Positions 34,147 through 42,474 of a DNA stretch of 64,000 nucleotides are shown here, in pieces; positions within the stretch are counted from its first letter, which is position 1, and every line of letters starts with the position of its first letter. The position numbers were made by a program, and so were the translations under genes. The DNA is from Halosimplex pelagicum. Lineage in GTDB: Archaea; Halobacteriota; Halobacteria; Halobacteriales; Haloarculaceae. The stretch is taken from the NCBI RefSeq assembly GCF_013415905.1, contig NZ_CP058909.1, forward strand, positions 4,898,001 to 4,962,000. Direction: 5' to 3'. The notes beneath the pieces were generated by a model that was not told where the DNA came from, made no database searches, and worked only from the letters and a program-made list of their open reading frames with translations.

Positions 34147-35403
34147 ATGAGTTCCGGATCGGCCTCGTCGGCCCCGCTCGGGACCGCGGCGCGCTGGATG
34201 TCCGAGCGCGAGCGGGTCCCCCTCTCGGTTCGCTCGGTCGCCCGGTTCTACGCGCGGACGGGCGAACTCGACCTCACGGCGCTGCGGATCAAGTCGTGGG
34301 TCGACGACACCCTCGACGAGTTCCTCGCGGACGCCTACGGCGCCATCGAGGCCGAACTCGAGGCCGAACTCGGCTACGACGACGTCGATTTCCGATACGA
34401 GACGAAACTGACGCTACCCGTCGAGCTGACGCTGGGCTATCTCTACCGCCGGGCGCTCGACGACTGCGACGGCTACAACCCGGTCACCGGCGAACCGACG
34501 CGGTCGCGGGGCGAGGCCGTCCGGTCGCTCGTCGACGGCACCGACCCGGCCCGCCGGGAGCGACTGCGCCGCGAGGCGAGCGAGCAGGTCGAGTTCGTCG
34601 GCCGCGTCGAGCGGGTCGCCCGCCTCTGCACCGAGGCGCTGCTCGACGGCGACATGCGCGACGCGATCAACGACGCGGAGTTCGAGGACTTCGAGACCGA
34701 CCCGGCGCTCGACGACGACGAACGCGAGCGGGCGGCCCGGATCGCCCAGTCGCGGCTCCGCGAGCGCGTCGACGCGCAGATGGCGGGGTTCCCCGACGCG
34801 GTCCGGGAGGCCTACGAGTCCGCCGTCGCCGAGTCGAACACCCACCAGGCCGACGACGAGCACTTCCGCGCGCTGATGGCGCGGGCGCTCGGCGAGGGCG
34901 ATAAGGAGGGTGGCGACCCCGCCGACGCCGTCGAGCGCATCGAGGCGGAGTACAAGTTCGCCGAGTTCGAGGGCGAGGCCGGGTCGCTGACCGTCGAGGA
35001 GCAGGGGTGGCCCTACTGCAAGACCCAGTACGAGCGGGTCGGGGTCATCTACGAGGGGATGATCGAGATGTTCCGGGCCGCGGGCATCCCGATCGAACCG
35101 TCGTTCGAGCACGCCGTCGTCCTGGCGATCATCGGGGCGCAGGTCTGGCTCGACGACGTGGACGACTTCGCGGCCGACCGCGCGGAGACCCAGCTCACCC
35201 CGGTCACCGCCGAGTACATCGTTGCCGACGACGACACCGAGGCCTACGACCGCGTCGTCGACATCTCCGCGACGTACCTCGACCGGGCGATCGAGTACGC
35301 CGTCGACTCCGAGTCCATCCTGACTGGCATCGCCGCCGAGTACATCTACCTCTCCGGCGACCCCGGCGTCCTCCCGGGGAGCCCGGGCCGTCGAGACCGG
35401 TAG
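34147..35403 (+). CDS. Unknown acidic protein with DDxxD motif
   Basis: The 418-residue protein is helical and acidic with no signal peptide. I do not recognise the family. Near the C-terminus VVLAIIGAQVWLDDVDDFAAD (Asp336-Asp340) resembles the second Asp-rich motif of trans-isoprenyl diphosphate synthases, where it would bind magnesium-diphosphate, and an LDDCDGYNP stretch (105-112) is another Asp-rich patch. It lies between a polyprenyl-synthase-like gene and a GGGP-synthase-like gene, which favours an isoprenoid link, but this is inference. ATG 34198 is an alternative start. Confidence 0.6.
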   Translation: MSSGSASSAPLGTAARWMSERERVPLSVRSVARFYARTGELDLTALRIKSWVDDTLDEFLADAYGAIEAELEAELGYDDVDFRYETKLTLPVELTLGYLYRRALDDCDGYNPVTGEPTRSRGEAVRSLVDGTDPARRERLRREASEQVEFVGRVERVARLCTEALLDGDMRDAINDAEFEDFETDPALDDDERERAARIAQSRLRERVDAQMAGFPDAVREAYESAVAESNTHQADDEHFRALMARALGEGDKEGGDPADAVERIEAEYKFAEFEGEAGSLTVEEQGWPYCKTQYERVGVIYEGMIEMFRAAGIPIEPSFEHAVVLAIIGAQVWLDDVDDFAADRAETQLTPVTAEYIVADDDTEAYDRVVDISATYLDRAIEYAVDSESILTGIAAEYIYLSGDPGVLPGSPGRRDR

Positions 35404-35439
35404 TTCCGCCGTCGTTCGGCCGCCCGTCCATCCCCGCAC

Positions 35440-36744
35440 TCACTGAGACACCGAGAGCTTCGAGAGACTCAGGTGGCGGAGCCGCCGGGGCTCGGGGTCG
35501 GTATCGGACAGCGCGGCGGCGACGCGGTCGCAGTAGTCGGCGAGGGCGTCGTCGCCGTCCGCGAGTTCGCCGTCGCCGGCGGCGAGCGCGGCCGCCAGGC
35601 GGTCGGCGGCGTCGGGGGCCGTCGCCGACAGCAGCCGTCTCGCGCGGTCCGCCGGTGGCTCCGTCTCCGCCTCGACGGCCGCGGGGAGCGCGCCGAAACA
35701 GAGCGCGAGCGCGACGAGCAGCGAGCGCTCGGCGGCGGCTTCGGGGTCGTCGACCCGGGGCGTCGTCCGGAGGTAGCGGGCCGCTGCCGTCTCCGCGGAG
35801 TCGACCGCGGCGTCGAACCACGACCGGATCTCGTCGGCGGAAGGGGCGACGCCGAGCGCCTCGACCGCGCGGGCACATATCTCGATCTCCTCGTCGGCCA
35901 CGTCGTGGAAGCAGTCGCCGACGACGACCGTGTCGGCCCCCGCGGCGAGCATCTCGGTCGTCTTCTCGCGGTCGTCGATCCCGCCGCCGTACCAGACGCG
36001 GGCGCCGTTCACGGAGTCGGCGACCGCCCGGAGCACGTCGGCGGCCTCGTCGCCGCCGTAGGTGCCCGAGTACTCGACGTAGACGACCTCGCTGTCGAGG
36101 TGGCGGTCGGCGACCATCGCGCGCTCCCGGGCCACCGCGGGCGAGAGCACGTCCGACCCGTCGACGCCGCTGCGGCGGGCCGCCGCACTGTCGGGGTTCT
36201 GGACGATGTACGCCTCGAAGACCGCCTCCGCCAGCAGCCACGAGGTCGCGAAGTCGGCGAGCGGGTCGCCGACCAGCCGGTAGAGGGGGCCGGGGAGTTT
36301 CTCGCGGAGGAGCGCGGGGACCATCTCGTCGCGGATGTAGGCCAGTCCCTCGCCGAGCGTGCCGACGAGCGCCTCCATCTCGCCGTTCAATACTTCGGGG
36401 AGCGCGAGGAAGGCAGCCAAGTCGCGGGTCTCCTGGGTGACGTGACGGGCCTCGCTGGGCTCGTGGAAGGCGGGGATCGGGGCGCGGGCCAGCAGGCGGA
36501 ACGTCTCCTCGGTGTTCGCCGCGGTGACGGCGCTGGACCCGCCGACGGAGACGGCGTCGGTGTGTTCGAGATAGAGCGGGTAGGCGACCGGGAGCAGTTT
36601 CGCCGTCTCCGGGTCGACTTTGGTGACGTGGCGCCAGTCGGCGGGGACCGGGTTCGCGTCCGGCGAGCCGAGCGTCTCCGCGCCGATCCCGGCCGCGGCG
36701 ACGCACCGTCGCAGCGAGCGACCGAGCGACGAGCCGAGCGACAT
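35440..36744 (-). CDS. Enlarged GGGP synthase-like (PcrB-fold) protein
   Basis: The 434-residue protein contains the GGGPS/PcrB TIM barrel: WRHVTKVDP (Lys42, Asp44), TDAVSVGGSS, FHEPSEARH, AYIVQNPDSAA, VYVEYSGTYG (222-231), WYGGGID (251-257) and ADTVVVGD (270-277). Known GGGPS enzymes join geranylgeranyl-PP to glycerol-1-phosphate in archaeal lipid synthesis and are about 210-250 residues. Here a helical insert (about 105-175) and a 150-residue helical C-terminal extension are added. Key phosphate and Glu/Tyr motifs look intact. A TATA box 29 bp upstream supports ATG 36744. Probably a paralogue with altered substrate, not the housekeeping enzyme. Confidence 0.78.
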   Translation of the reverse strand: MSLGSSLGRSLRRCVAAAGIGAETLGSPDANPVPADWRHVTKVDPETAKLLPVAYPLYLEHTDAVSVGGSSAVTAANTEETFRLLARAPIPAFHEPSEARHVTQETRDLAAFLALPEVLNGEMEALVGTLGEGLAYIRDEMVPALLREKLPGPLYRLVGDPLADFATSWLLAEAVFEAYIVQNPDSAAARRSGVDGSDVLSPAVARERAMVADRHLDSEVVYVEYSGTYGGDEAADVLRAVADSVNGARVWYGGGIDDREKTTEMLAAGADTVVVGDCFHDVADEEIEICARAVEALGVAPSADEIRSWFDAAVDSAETAAARYLRTTPRVDDPEAAAERSLLVALALCFGALPAAVEAETEPPADRARRLLSATAPDAADRLAAALAAGDGELADGDDALADYCDRVAAALSDTDPEPRRLRHLSLSKLSVSQ

Positions 36745-36769
36745 ACCGTCCGGAAGGTGGCTGGCGCAG

Positions 36770-36778
36770 GTTAAACTC
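36770..36778 (-). promoter_or_regulatory. TATA box for the GGGPS-like gene
   Basis: GAGTTTAAC on the minus strand is centred about 29 bp before ATG 36744, the usual leaderless distance. Confidence 0.55.
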
Positions 36779-36936
36779 CCGGTTTCGGGGGCGGACCCCG
36801 AGAGCGCGGACCGGGATCGCGACGGTGCGGCCCAACAGCGCACGGACGCTCTCGCGGCGACGCCTCGCGAGCGGTCTCGACGGGGTTCGTGGGCCGGCCG
36901 GGACAAAGCTTATGCCGCGAACGGCCACACTCCGAT

Positions 36937-37052
36937 CCGTCCGCACACACGGACACTGAAGCCATCCACTTCGTTCGGGGGTCACCCCGAACCCGCCCCA
37001 CACCCCACCGTTCGTTGTTTCGCGGCGGGCCCTGCCCGGGCCCGTCCGTTTT
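36937..37052 (+). ncRNA. Candidate small RNA
   Basis: A TATA-like AAAGCTTATG (36905-36914) predicts a start near 36937. There begins a hairpin GTCCG-CACACA-CGGAC (36939-36954), followed by a perfect 8-bp hairpin GTTCGGGG-GTCA-CCCCGAAC (36973-36992), and, at the end, CGGGC/GCCCG (37026-37044) followed by TTTT (37049-37052), which looks like a terminator. No start codon or Shine-Dalgarno fits a protein. The promoter spelling resembles the one before 29587. Expression is not shown. Confidence 0.4.
37026..37052 (+). terminator. Terminator-like hairpin with U-tract
   Basis: CGGGC pairs with GCCCG across a nine-base loop, and four T residues follow five bases later. It would end the candidate small RNA; archaeal termination mainly needs the U-tract, so the call is tentative. 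Confidence 0.35.
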
Positions 37053-37179
37053 CGCACCGACCAGCCGCGGCCGCGTCCGGTCCGCTTCGGCGCACGTCCG
37101 GTGACGCGGCCGAACTCTCACGAAACGGAGCCGTCCCCGACGCGGGTGGCGCCGTCGCTCGGAACCGGGCCGGACGCGG

Positions 37180-37521
37180 TCAGGGCATCGGCTCGTCCAA
37201 CCACTCGACCGCGGTCCGGCCCTCGGCGGTGAGGGTCACCGATCCGTCGTCGCGGCGGTCGACCAGACCCGCCTCGACCAGCACCGGGAGGTGGCGGTGG
37301 TGGAGAGCGGCCTCGACGGCGCTGGTGTGAGCGTCGCGGTCGGTCTCCGCGTCCGCCGCGGCCTCTCTGGTCCCGATGGCCTCCGCGAGGTCGACCACCG
37401 TCGCCGCGTTCGACGCCCGGAGGACGCGGAGCGCGGCCCGCCGCCGCCGAGCCGCGAGCCCCCTGAACAGTCGGTCGCGGTCCCTGGTCCGGTCGGAATC
37501 GAGCGCGTGTGTCGTTGCCAT
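37180..37521 (-). CDS. Winged-helix DNA-binding protein
   Basis: The 113-residue protein reads as a haloarchaeal winged helix: LFRGLAARRRRAALRVLR, then TVVDLAEAIGTREAA, and a wing ending in HHRHLPVLVEAGLVDRRDDGSVTLTAEG. The middle (AADAETDRDAHTS) is a variable loop. Such DUF7344-like proteins are common one-domain regulators. A TATA box (37551-37557, minus strand CTTTTAT) lies about 32 bp upstream of ATG 37521. Targets unknown. Confidence 0.82.
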   Translation of the reverse strand: MATTHALDSDRTRDRDRLFRGLAARRRRAALRVLRASNAATVVDLAEAIGTREAAADAETDRDAHTSAVEAALHHRHLPVLVEAGLVDRRDDGSVTLTAEGRTAVEWLDEPMP

Positions 37522-37769
37522 AGTGCTGTGTCGAACGATCAGTCGAGGCGATAAAAGCGGTTTCTAGGACCGCTACTGGGAGATATAGGCCAGTACGTAG
37601 ATCGGTCACTGGCCGGCTGCGTACCGGACGCCTCCCGGAGCCGTGCCGGGCCGCGCTGGATCGGGACCCGTTCGACAGACGGGTTCGGTCGGCGCTGGGG
37701 CGGTCGTGTCGCTCGGCACACGATAGAACCAAGTGGACCGGCCGCCTGCGTGGGAGATAGACGCTACGA

Positions 37770-38216
37770 ATGGAGATCTCCGATCAGCTTCGCTGTCTGT
37801 TTTCCGCGCAGGTCGAGGAACGGGACGGGTCCTACGTCGTCGAGGTCCCGAAACGAGAGGTCCGAACGGGTTCGCTCGCGGCCGGCGACACGTATCGCGT
37901 GGCGCTGGTCCCCTCGCCGTCGAGCGGCGGCGACGACGAAGGGGGCGACGCCGGCGACGCGACGCGAGCGGAGCGGGGCGACCGTTCGAACGGCGACCGC
38001 TCTGGTCGGTCGCCGCCGGTCGAGGAGGGTGAGGAACGCACCGTCGAGATCGAGGACATCGGCGAGCAGGGCGACGGGATCACCCGCGTCGAGCGGGGGT
38101 TCGTCGTCATCGTGCCCGACACGGACCAGGGCGAGCGCGTCACCGTCGAGATCACGGACGTGCGCGAGAACGTCGCCTTCGCCGAAGTCGTCGAACGCCG
38201 CAGTTACTACGAGTAA
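37770..38216 (+). CDS. TRAM domain protein
   Basis: The 148-residue protein has an N-terminal segment (MEISDQLRCLFSAQVEERDG...) with a VEVPKREV strand, a low-complexity Asp/Gly/Arg linker (about 50-85) and a C-terminal TRAM domain with IEDIGEQGDGITRVERGFVVIVPD and RVTVEITDVRENVAFAEVV. TRAM domains bind RNA and in archaea act as RNA chaperones. Starts at ATG 37770. A second TRAM protein is at 63221. Confidence 0.88.
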   Translation: MEISDQLRCLFSAQVEERDGSYVVEVPKREVRTGSLAAGDTYRVALVPSPSSGGDDEGGDAGDATRAERGDRSNGDRSGRSPPVEEGEERTVEIEDIGEQGDGITRVERGFVVIVPDTDQGERVTVEITDVRENVAFAEVVERRSYYE

Positions 38217-38382
38217 GTCCGGTCGGCCGCGACCGCCGACCCGCGCTCGGCCGACCACGACCGCAGTTCCCTTCGCTCGGACGGGACGGTCGGTCCACGA
38301 CTCCGGAGCCGGTCCCTGTCGGACGGTGACACACCGTCCGATCCGGAGCAACTGACAAGTGGTTGTCGTGTGGATGGCACGT

Positions 38383-39645
38383 ATGTCCAGCGACATCGCG
38401 GCCGGCGCGACGCACAGGGTCGAGGTCGTCTCGGTCACGGACGGCGACACGGTCGACGTACGCTTCGAGGGGGGCACCGAGGAGGAGGTCCGGCTCGTCG
38501 GGATCGATACGCCCGAGACCGAGGAGAACAGGCGCTTCGAGCGGATTCAGGAGTGGCCGGGGATCGGCGACCCGGAGACGCTCGTCGAGTACGGCGAGCG
38601 CGCGTCGGCGTTCGCCCGCGAGCGGCTGGCGGGCGAGACGGTGACGCTGTCGTTCGACCCGAGCGAGCCGACCCGGGGGACCTACGGCCGGCTGCTCGGC
38701 TACCTGGAGTACGAGGCCGACGGCGAGCGCGTCTTCTACAACCGCGAGGTCGTCGCCGAGGGGTACGCGCGGGCCTACCACTCGGGGGTGACGACCCACG
38801 ACGCGCTGGCGCGGGCCGAGGCCGACGCCCGCGAGGCCGGCCGCGGCCTGTGGGCCGAGCACGACCCCGAGTCGACGGAGCCAGTGCGGGACGCCCCCGT
38901 CGAGGAGCTGTTCGTGCCGCGACCGTCGAGCGTGCGGCGGGCCGGCGGACCGCTCGGCGGCGAGCGCGCCCCGGTCCGGGCCGAACCGACGGCGACCCAG
39001 GAGCCGACCGAGTCGAGCGCCGTGACCTACGACGACGGCCCGATCCCGCTGGTCGGGGTCGACCGCGAGGCCCGCGTCGGAGTCGTCGGCGGGCTGGTGA
39101 TAAACGAGGCTTACGAGGCGACGGAGGGGTTCGAGGTCGACACGAGCGAGTACGGGACGTTTCCGTTCCTGACGAACCTGCTGGACTGGCTGGCCGACCG
39201 CGAGGGCGAGGTGCTGATCGACGGCGGTCACGGAGGGTTCGGCGTCGACTACGCGCTGTCGGCCGAGGACGCGGCCTACTACCGGCGGTATCTGGAGGGA
39301 CAGGGGCTGGGGTTCGTCCAGCGCAACCGCCTCGGGTCGGGGTTCCTCGACTGCGGCCGAGCGCTGGTCGTCACGCCGCCGGTGGGGCCGTTCGGCCCGG
39401 ACGAACTCGACAGGGTACGGGCGTTCCGCGACGACGGCGGGAGCGTCGTGTTGCTCGGGAGCGGGGCGGCGCCGGCGTACGCCCGGGCGAACCTGAACGC
39501 GGTCGCGGCGGCGCTGGGATCGGACCTGCGGCTGAACGCCGACGAGGTGCGCGACGCCGAAGGCGGTCTCGACGGTGACGAGCGACTGGTGACGACGGCG
39601 CGGTTCGACCGGTCGCTGCCGCTGTTCGGCGCGTTCGGCGAGTGA
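38383..39645 (+). CDS. Thermonuclease-like domain fused to GATase-like domain
   Basis: The protein of about 420 residues (start ATG 38383; ATG 38374 also possible) begins with a staphylococcal-nuclease fold: VSVTDGDTVDV, VRLVGIDTPE (catalytic Arg and Glu) and TYGRLLGYLEY (third catalytic Arg), then EGYARAYH. Residues about 215-420 form an unrelated alpha/beta domain with LIDGGHGGFGVDYAL, VVTPPVGPFGPDELDRVRAF and GGSVVLLGSG, resembling DUF4350/class I GATase-like folds without a catalytic Cys. No signal peptide is visible, unusual for the nuclease family. DNA or RNA cleavage is inferred from intact residues. Confidence 0.82.
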   Translation: MSSDIAAGATHRVEVVSVTDGDTVDVRFEGGTEEEVRLVGIDTPETEENRRFERIQEWPGIGDPETLVEYGERASAFARERLAGETVTLSFDPSEPTRGTYGRLLGYLEYEADGERVFYNREVVAEGYARAYHSGVTTHDALARAEADAREAGRGLWAEHDPESTEPVRDAPVEELFVPRPSSVRRAGGPLGGERAPVRAEPTATQEPTESSAVTYDDGPIPLVGVDREARVGVVGGLVINEAYEATEGFEVDTSEYGTFPFLTNLLDWLADREGEVLIDGGHGGFGVDYALSAEDAAYYRRYLEGQGLGFVQRNRLGSGFLDCGRALVVTPPVGPFGPDELDRVRAFRDDGGSVVLLGSGAAPAYARANLNAVAAALGSDLRLNADEVRDAEGGLDGDERLVTTARFDRSLPLFGAFGE

Positions 39646-40006
39646 AAAGCGGGAGTGCGGCGAGGGGAGGCGAGCGGTCGCCGGCACGGTGGGATCCGGA
39701 AAGGGTGGGGTTCCTACGCTCCCCCGAGCGCGGGAACGGGTGGGTGTGGACGGGGTGGGTCGCGGGTGGGGTGCATCCGTGATCGGATGGGGCTCGCGGT
39801 CACACGAGCCATCTCGGTGTAGGGCCTGGAGACGGAAGTCCCCAGGGCCTCAGCAGTTAGGCATCGAGCGAGCGTCGCCGCGCAGTCCGGCGGTCGGGGG
39901 TCGACTGCGAAGACGGACCCGGCGGTCGGTCGCGAAGCGGACGCCGAGGTGGCGGCGCGGAGCGACGGCCACAGTTAACCGGCGCCGACCCGTTCGTCCG
40001 ACCGAC
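39646..40006. other. 361-bp spacer, GC-rich, with three hairpins
   Basis: No coding frame is convincing. It contains runs of GGGTGGG and three consecutive hairpins at 39775-39849, described separately. Confidence 0.5.
39775..39849. other. Three consecutive hairpins (possible RNA)
   Basis: ATCCG-TGAT-CGGAT (39775-39788), GGCTCG-loop-CGAGCC (39791-39810) and a 28-nt hairpin at 39822-39849 with a GGAA tetraloop follow each other. No TATA box is obvious upstream, so this may be a 3' UTR structure of the nuclease gene or a separate RNA. Confidence 0.35.
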
Positions 40007-40972
40007 ATGCGCGCAGTTCGCCTGCACGACCACGGCGGCCCCGACGCCCTCGGGGTCGAGGAGACCGACCGTCCGACCCCGGCGTCGGACGAACTGCTCG
40101 TCGAGGTGGCGGCGGCCGGCGTCAACCCCGTCGACACCTACTTCCGCGACGGCTCGTACGAGCCCGTGGCCCTCCCGTTCACGCCGGGGGTCGACTTCGC
40201 GGGCGTCGTCGCCGCGACCGGCGACGGCGTCGACGAGTTCGCCGAAGGGGACCGGGTGTTCGGCACCGGCATCGGCAACGGCGGCCACCAGGGCGCCTAC
40301 GCCGAGTACGCGACCGTCCCCACCGACCGGGTCGTCGGCTTGCCCGACGGCGTCGACCTGACCGAGGCCGGCGCCGCGGGCGTCGCCGCGGTCACGTCCT
40401 GGCGCGCGCTGGTCGACCACGCCGCCCTCAACCCGGCCGAGCACTGCCTCGTCCACGGCGGCTCCGGCGGCGTCGGCCACGCGGCTGTCCAGATCGCCGA
40501 CGCCGTCAGCGCCCGCGTGATCACCACTGCGAGCGAGCGGTACCACGACGACCTCGCCGACCTGGGTGCCGACACCGTCCTCGACTACGGCCGCGACGAC
40601 CTGGCCGATGCCGTCACGGCGGCGTCCGACGGCGGCGTCGACGCGGTGCTGGACCACCGACTGGACGACTACCTGCAGTTCGACGCCGACGTGGCCGCCC
40701 AGGGCGCCCGCGTCGTCGGCATCGGCGAGAACAGCCCCGACCCGGGGTTCACGAACGACGGCGCCGCCCGCTCGAAGGACGTGTCCTACCAGTTCATGTC
40801 GATGTTCAACATGCCGGACCTGCGAGTGGGACTGGCCGGCGTCGCCGACCTGATGGAACGCGACCGGCTGTCGATCGAGTGCGCCCGCAGCTACGACCTC
40901 GACGAGGCCGGCGAGGCCCAGCGCGCGGTCCTGGAAGACAGTTTCCTCGGCAAGCTCGTCGTCGAGCCCTGA
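40007..40972 (+). CDS. Quinone oxidoreductase-like (MDR, zinc-free)
   Basis: The 321-residue protein starts at ATG 40007 and has the medium-chain reductase order: GPDALGVEETDRP, AGVNPVDTYFRDG, PGVDFAGVVAATG, then the NADPH-binding VHGGSGGVGHAAVQIA. The Cys ligands of zinc alcohol dehydrogenases are absent, which places it with zeta-crystallin-type NADPH:quinone reductases. No dedicated operon partner. Confidence 0.9.
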   Translation: MRAVRLHDHGGPDALGVEETDRPTPASDELLVEVAAAGVNPVDTYFRDGSYEPVALPFTPGVDFAGVVAATGDGVDEFAEGDRVFGTGIGNGGHQGAYAEYATVPTDRVVGLPDGVDLTEAGAAGVAAVTSWRALVDHAALNPAEHCLVHGGSGGVGHAAVQIADAVSARVITTASERYHDDLADLGADTVLDYGRDDLADAVTAASDGGVDAVLDHRLDDYLQFDADVAAQGARVVGIGENSPDPGFTNDGAARSKDVSYQFMSMFNMPDLRVGLAGVADLMERDRLSIECARSYDLDEAGEAQRAVLEDSFLGKLVVEP

Positions 40973-41083
40973 CGCCGCGGTCGGAGCCAGCCCCGGTATC
41001 GGGGACGGCCCGCTACCGGAACCGGCCCGCTACCGGAGACGGGACTCCGCCGGCGGAACGCCGTCCGATGACCGCGAAGCGCC

Positions 41084-42025
41084 TCAGACGACCCGGTTGA
41101 CCGGGTCTTCGCCGTCGCCGACCCGGCGGACGCTCTCTTCGAGGACGGTCGCGACGTGACGGTAGTAGTCGCGGGTGTAGGCCGCGCAATGTGGCGAGAC
41201 GATCACGTCCTCGAAGTCCCACAGCGGCGAGTCGGCGGGCAACGGTTCGGTCTCGAACACGTCCAGCGCGGCGCCGGCGATCTCGTCGTCTCGCAGCGCC
41301 GCGACCAGCGCCGACTGGTCGACGACGCCGCCGCGGGCGACGTTGATCAGGTAGGCGTCGTCGTCCATCGCGGCGAGTTCGTCGCGACCGACCAATCCGC
41401 GGGTCGCGTCGGTCAGCGGCACCGCGAGGACGACGAACCGCGCGTCCCCGACGGCCTCGCGGAGATCGCCGGTCGGATAGACGCGGTCGACGCCCGGTTC
41501 GGGGAGCGGGTCCCGGCGCACGCCGTCCACGTCGAGGCCGAGCCCGGTGAGTCGGCCGACGATCCCCCGTCCGAGGCCGCCGAGACCGATGACGCAGGCC
41601 CGCTCGCCAGCCACCGTCCAGGCCTCGTCCCAGTCGGGCCGGTTCCATTCGTTCGCCGTCTGGCTCGCGGCGTACTCGTGGATGCGCCGCGCCAGGGCGA
41701 GGACGAACCCCGCGACCGTCTCGCCGACGGCGTCCCCGTGGATTCCGGTGCTGTTCGTCAGGGCGACGCCCGCCTCGCGCAGGCGGTCGCGCGGAAAGCG
41801 GTCGACGCCGGCCTGGATCGAGTGGACCCACGACAGGTCGAGGTAGGCCTCGTGGTGTTCGAGGGTGACGACGGCGTCGCAGTCGGCCATGCCCTCGGGC
41901 GAGCCGTCGACCGCGGTCACGTCGACACCCGATTCGTCCGTCGCGTCGCCGAGTCGATCGACCAGTCGCCCCGGCGGGAACACCGCCGCGACCGACTCGT
42001 CGACGCCGATCCGGTCGAGTCGCAT
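41084..42025 (-). CDS. D-2-hydroxyacid dehydrogenase
   Basis: The 313-residue protein has the NAD-binding GLGGLGRGIVGRL, the catalytic Arg in LINVARGGVVDQ, Glu in DVFETEPLP and His in VSPHCAAYT, all as in the formate/glycerate dehydrogenase family. It would reduce a 2-keto acid such as glyoxylate or hydroxypyruvate. ATG 42025. It is convergent with the quinone oxidoreductase gene. Confidence 0.92.
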   Translation of the reverse strand: MRLDRIGVDESVAAVFPPGRLVDRLGDATDESGVDVTAVDGSPEGMADCDAVVTLEHHEAYLDLSWVHSIQAGVDRFPRDRLREAGVALTNSTGIHGDAVGETVAGFVLALARRIHEYAASQTANEWNRPDWDEAWTVAGERACVIGLGGLGRGIVGRLTGLGLDVDGVRRDPLPEPGVDRVYPTGDLREAVGDARFVVLAVPLTDATRGLVGRDELAAMDDDAYLINVARGGVVDQSALVAALRDDEIAGAALDVFETEPLPADSPLWDFEDVIVSPHCAAYTRDYYRHVATVLEESVRRVGDGEDPVNRVV

Positions 42026-42474
42026 GGCCGGTCGTAGACGCGGCTCGTCGGTAACTGTTTCTGCGAACCCACTTTTTGCAGCGGAGAGTTCCTCGCGCGC
42101 CGGGGGCGCGCTGCGAGAATCCTCCGCTGCAAAAACTTGGGGAAAAAGGCCGGACGACTCGGTCGCTGCGCTCCCTCGCGTCCGGTGAACCGCCTCGCTC
42201 GCTCCGCTCGCTCGGCGGATGCTCCGTGCTAACTACACTACCTTCCCTGCGAATCAGTCGCACTCAGACACGGATCTGCGAACCGGTGGACGGCTCTCAC
42301 TACAGGCCCGACTGCCGCTCGACGCTCCCAGATTGTCGATTTCGGTGCTGGTGCGATACTCTCACCGCTCGAATTCGAACCGTCGGTGAGCGGCCGGGTT
42401 CTCAGAGGACTCGCCCAGCCCATCGATTCGCTGGATCGAATGTCGAGGGCCAGCTATCCCGGTCGGGATCCCGG
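42026..42474. other. 449-bp spacer with palindromic element
   Basis: No gene is supported. It holds the long palindrome at 42073-42135, then a GC-rich stretch with repeated CGCTCGCTC, and from 42230 a lower-GC part with no motifs I recognise. Confidence 0.5.
42073..42135. repeat. 63-bp palindromic element with 14-bp inverted ends
   Basis: TTTTTGCAGCGGAG at 42073-42086 is the exact reverse complement of CTCCGCTGCAAAAA at 42122-42135. The 35-bp interior is itself partly self-complementary (CTCGC/GCGAG and GCGC pairs), so the whole can fold as one long hairpin. No transposase is near. A non-autonomous repeat or a transcription terminator are both possible; the terminal T and A runs suit termination in either direction. 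Confidence 0.6.

Larger units (their letters stand above)
36745..37179. other. 435-bp spacer with promoter and small-RNA candidate
   Basis: No protein gene is supported. It contains the minus-strand TATA box of the GGGPS-like gene and, on the plus strand, a separate promoter and structured segment at 36905-37052. The rest (37053-37179) is GC-rich without visible features. Confidence 0.55.
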
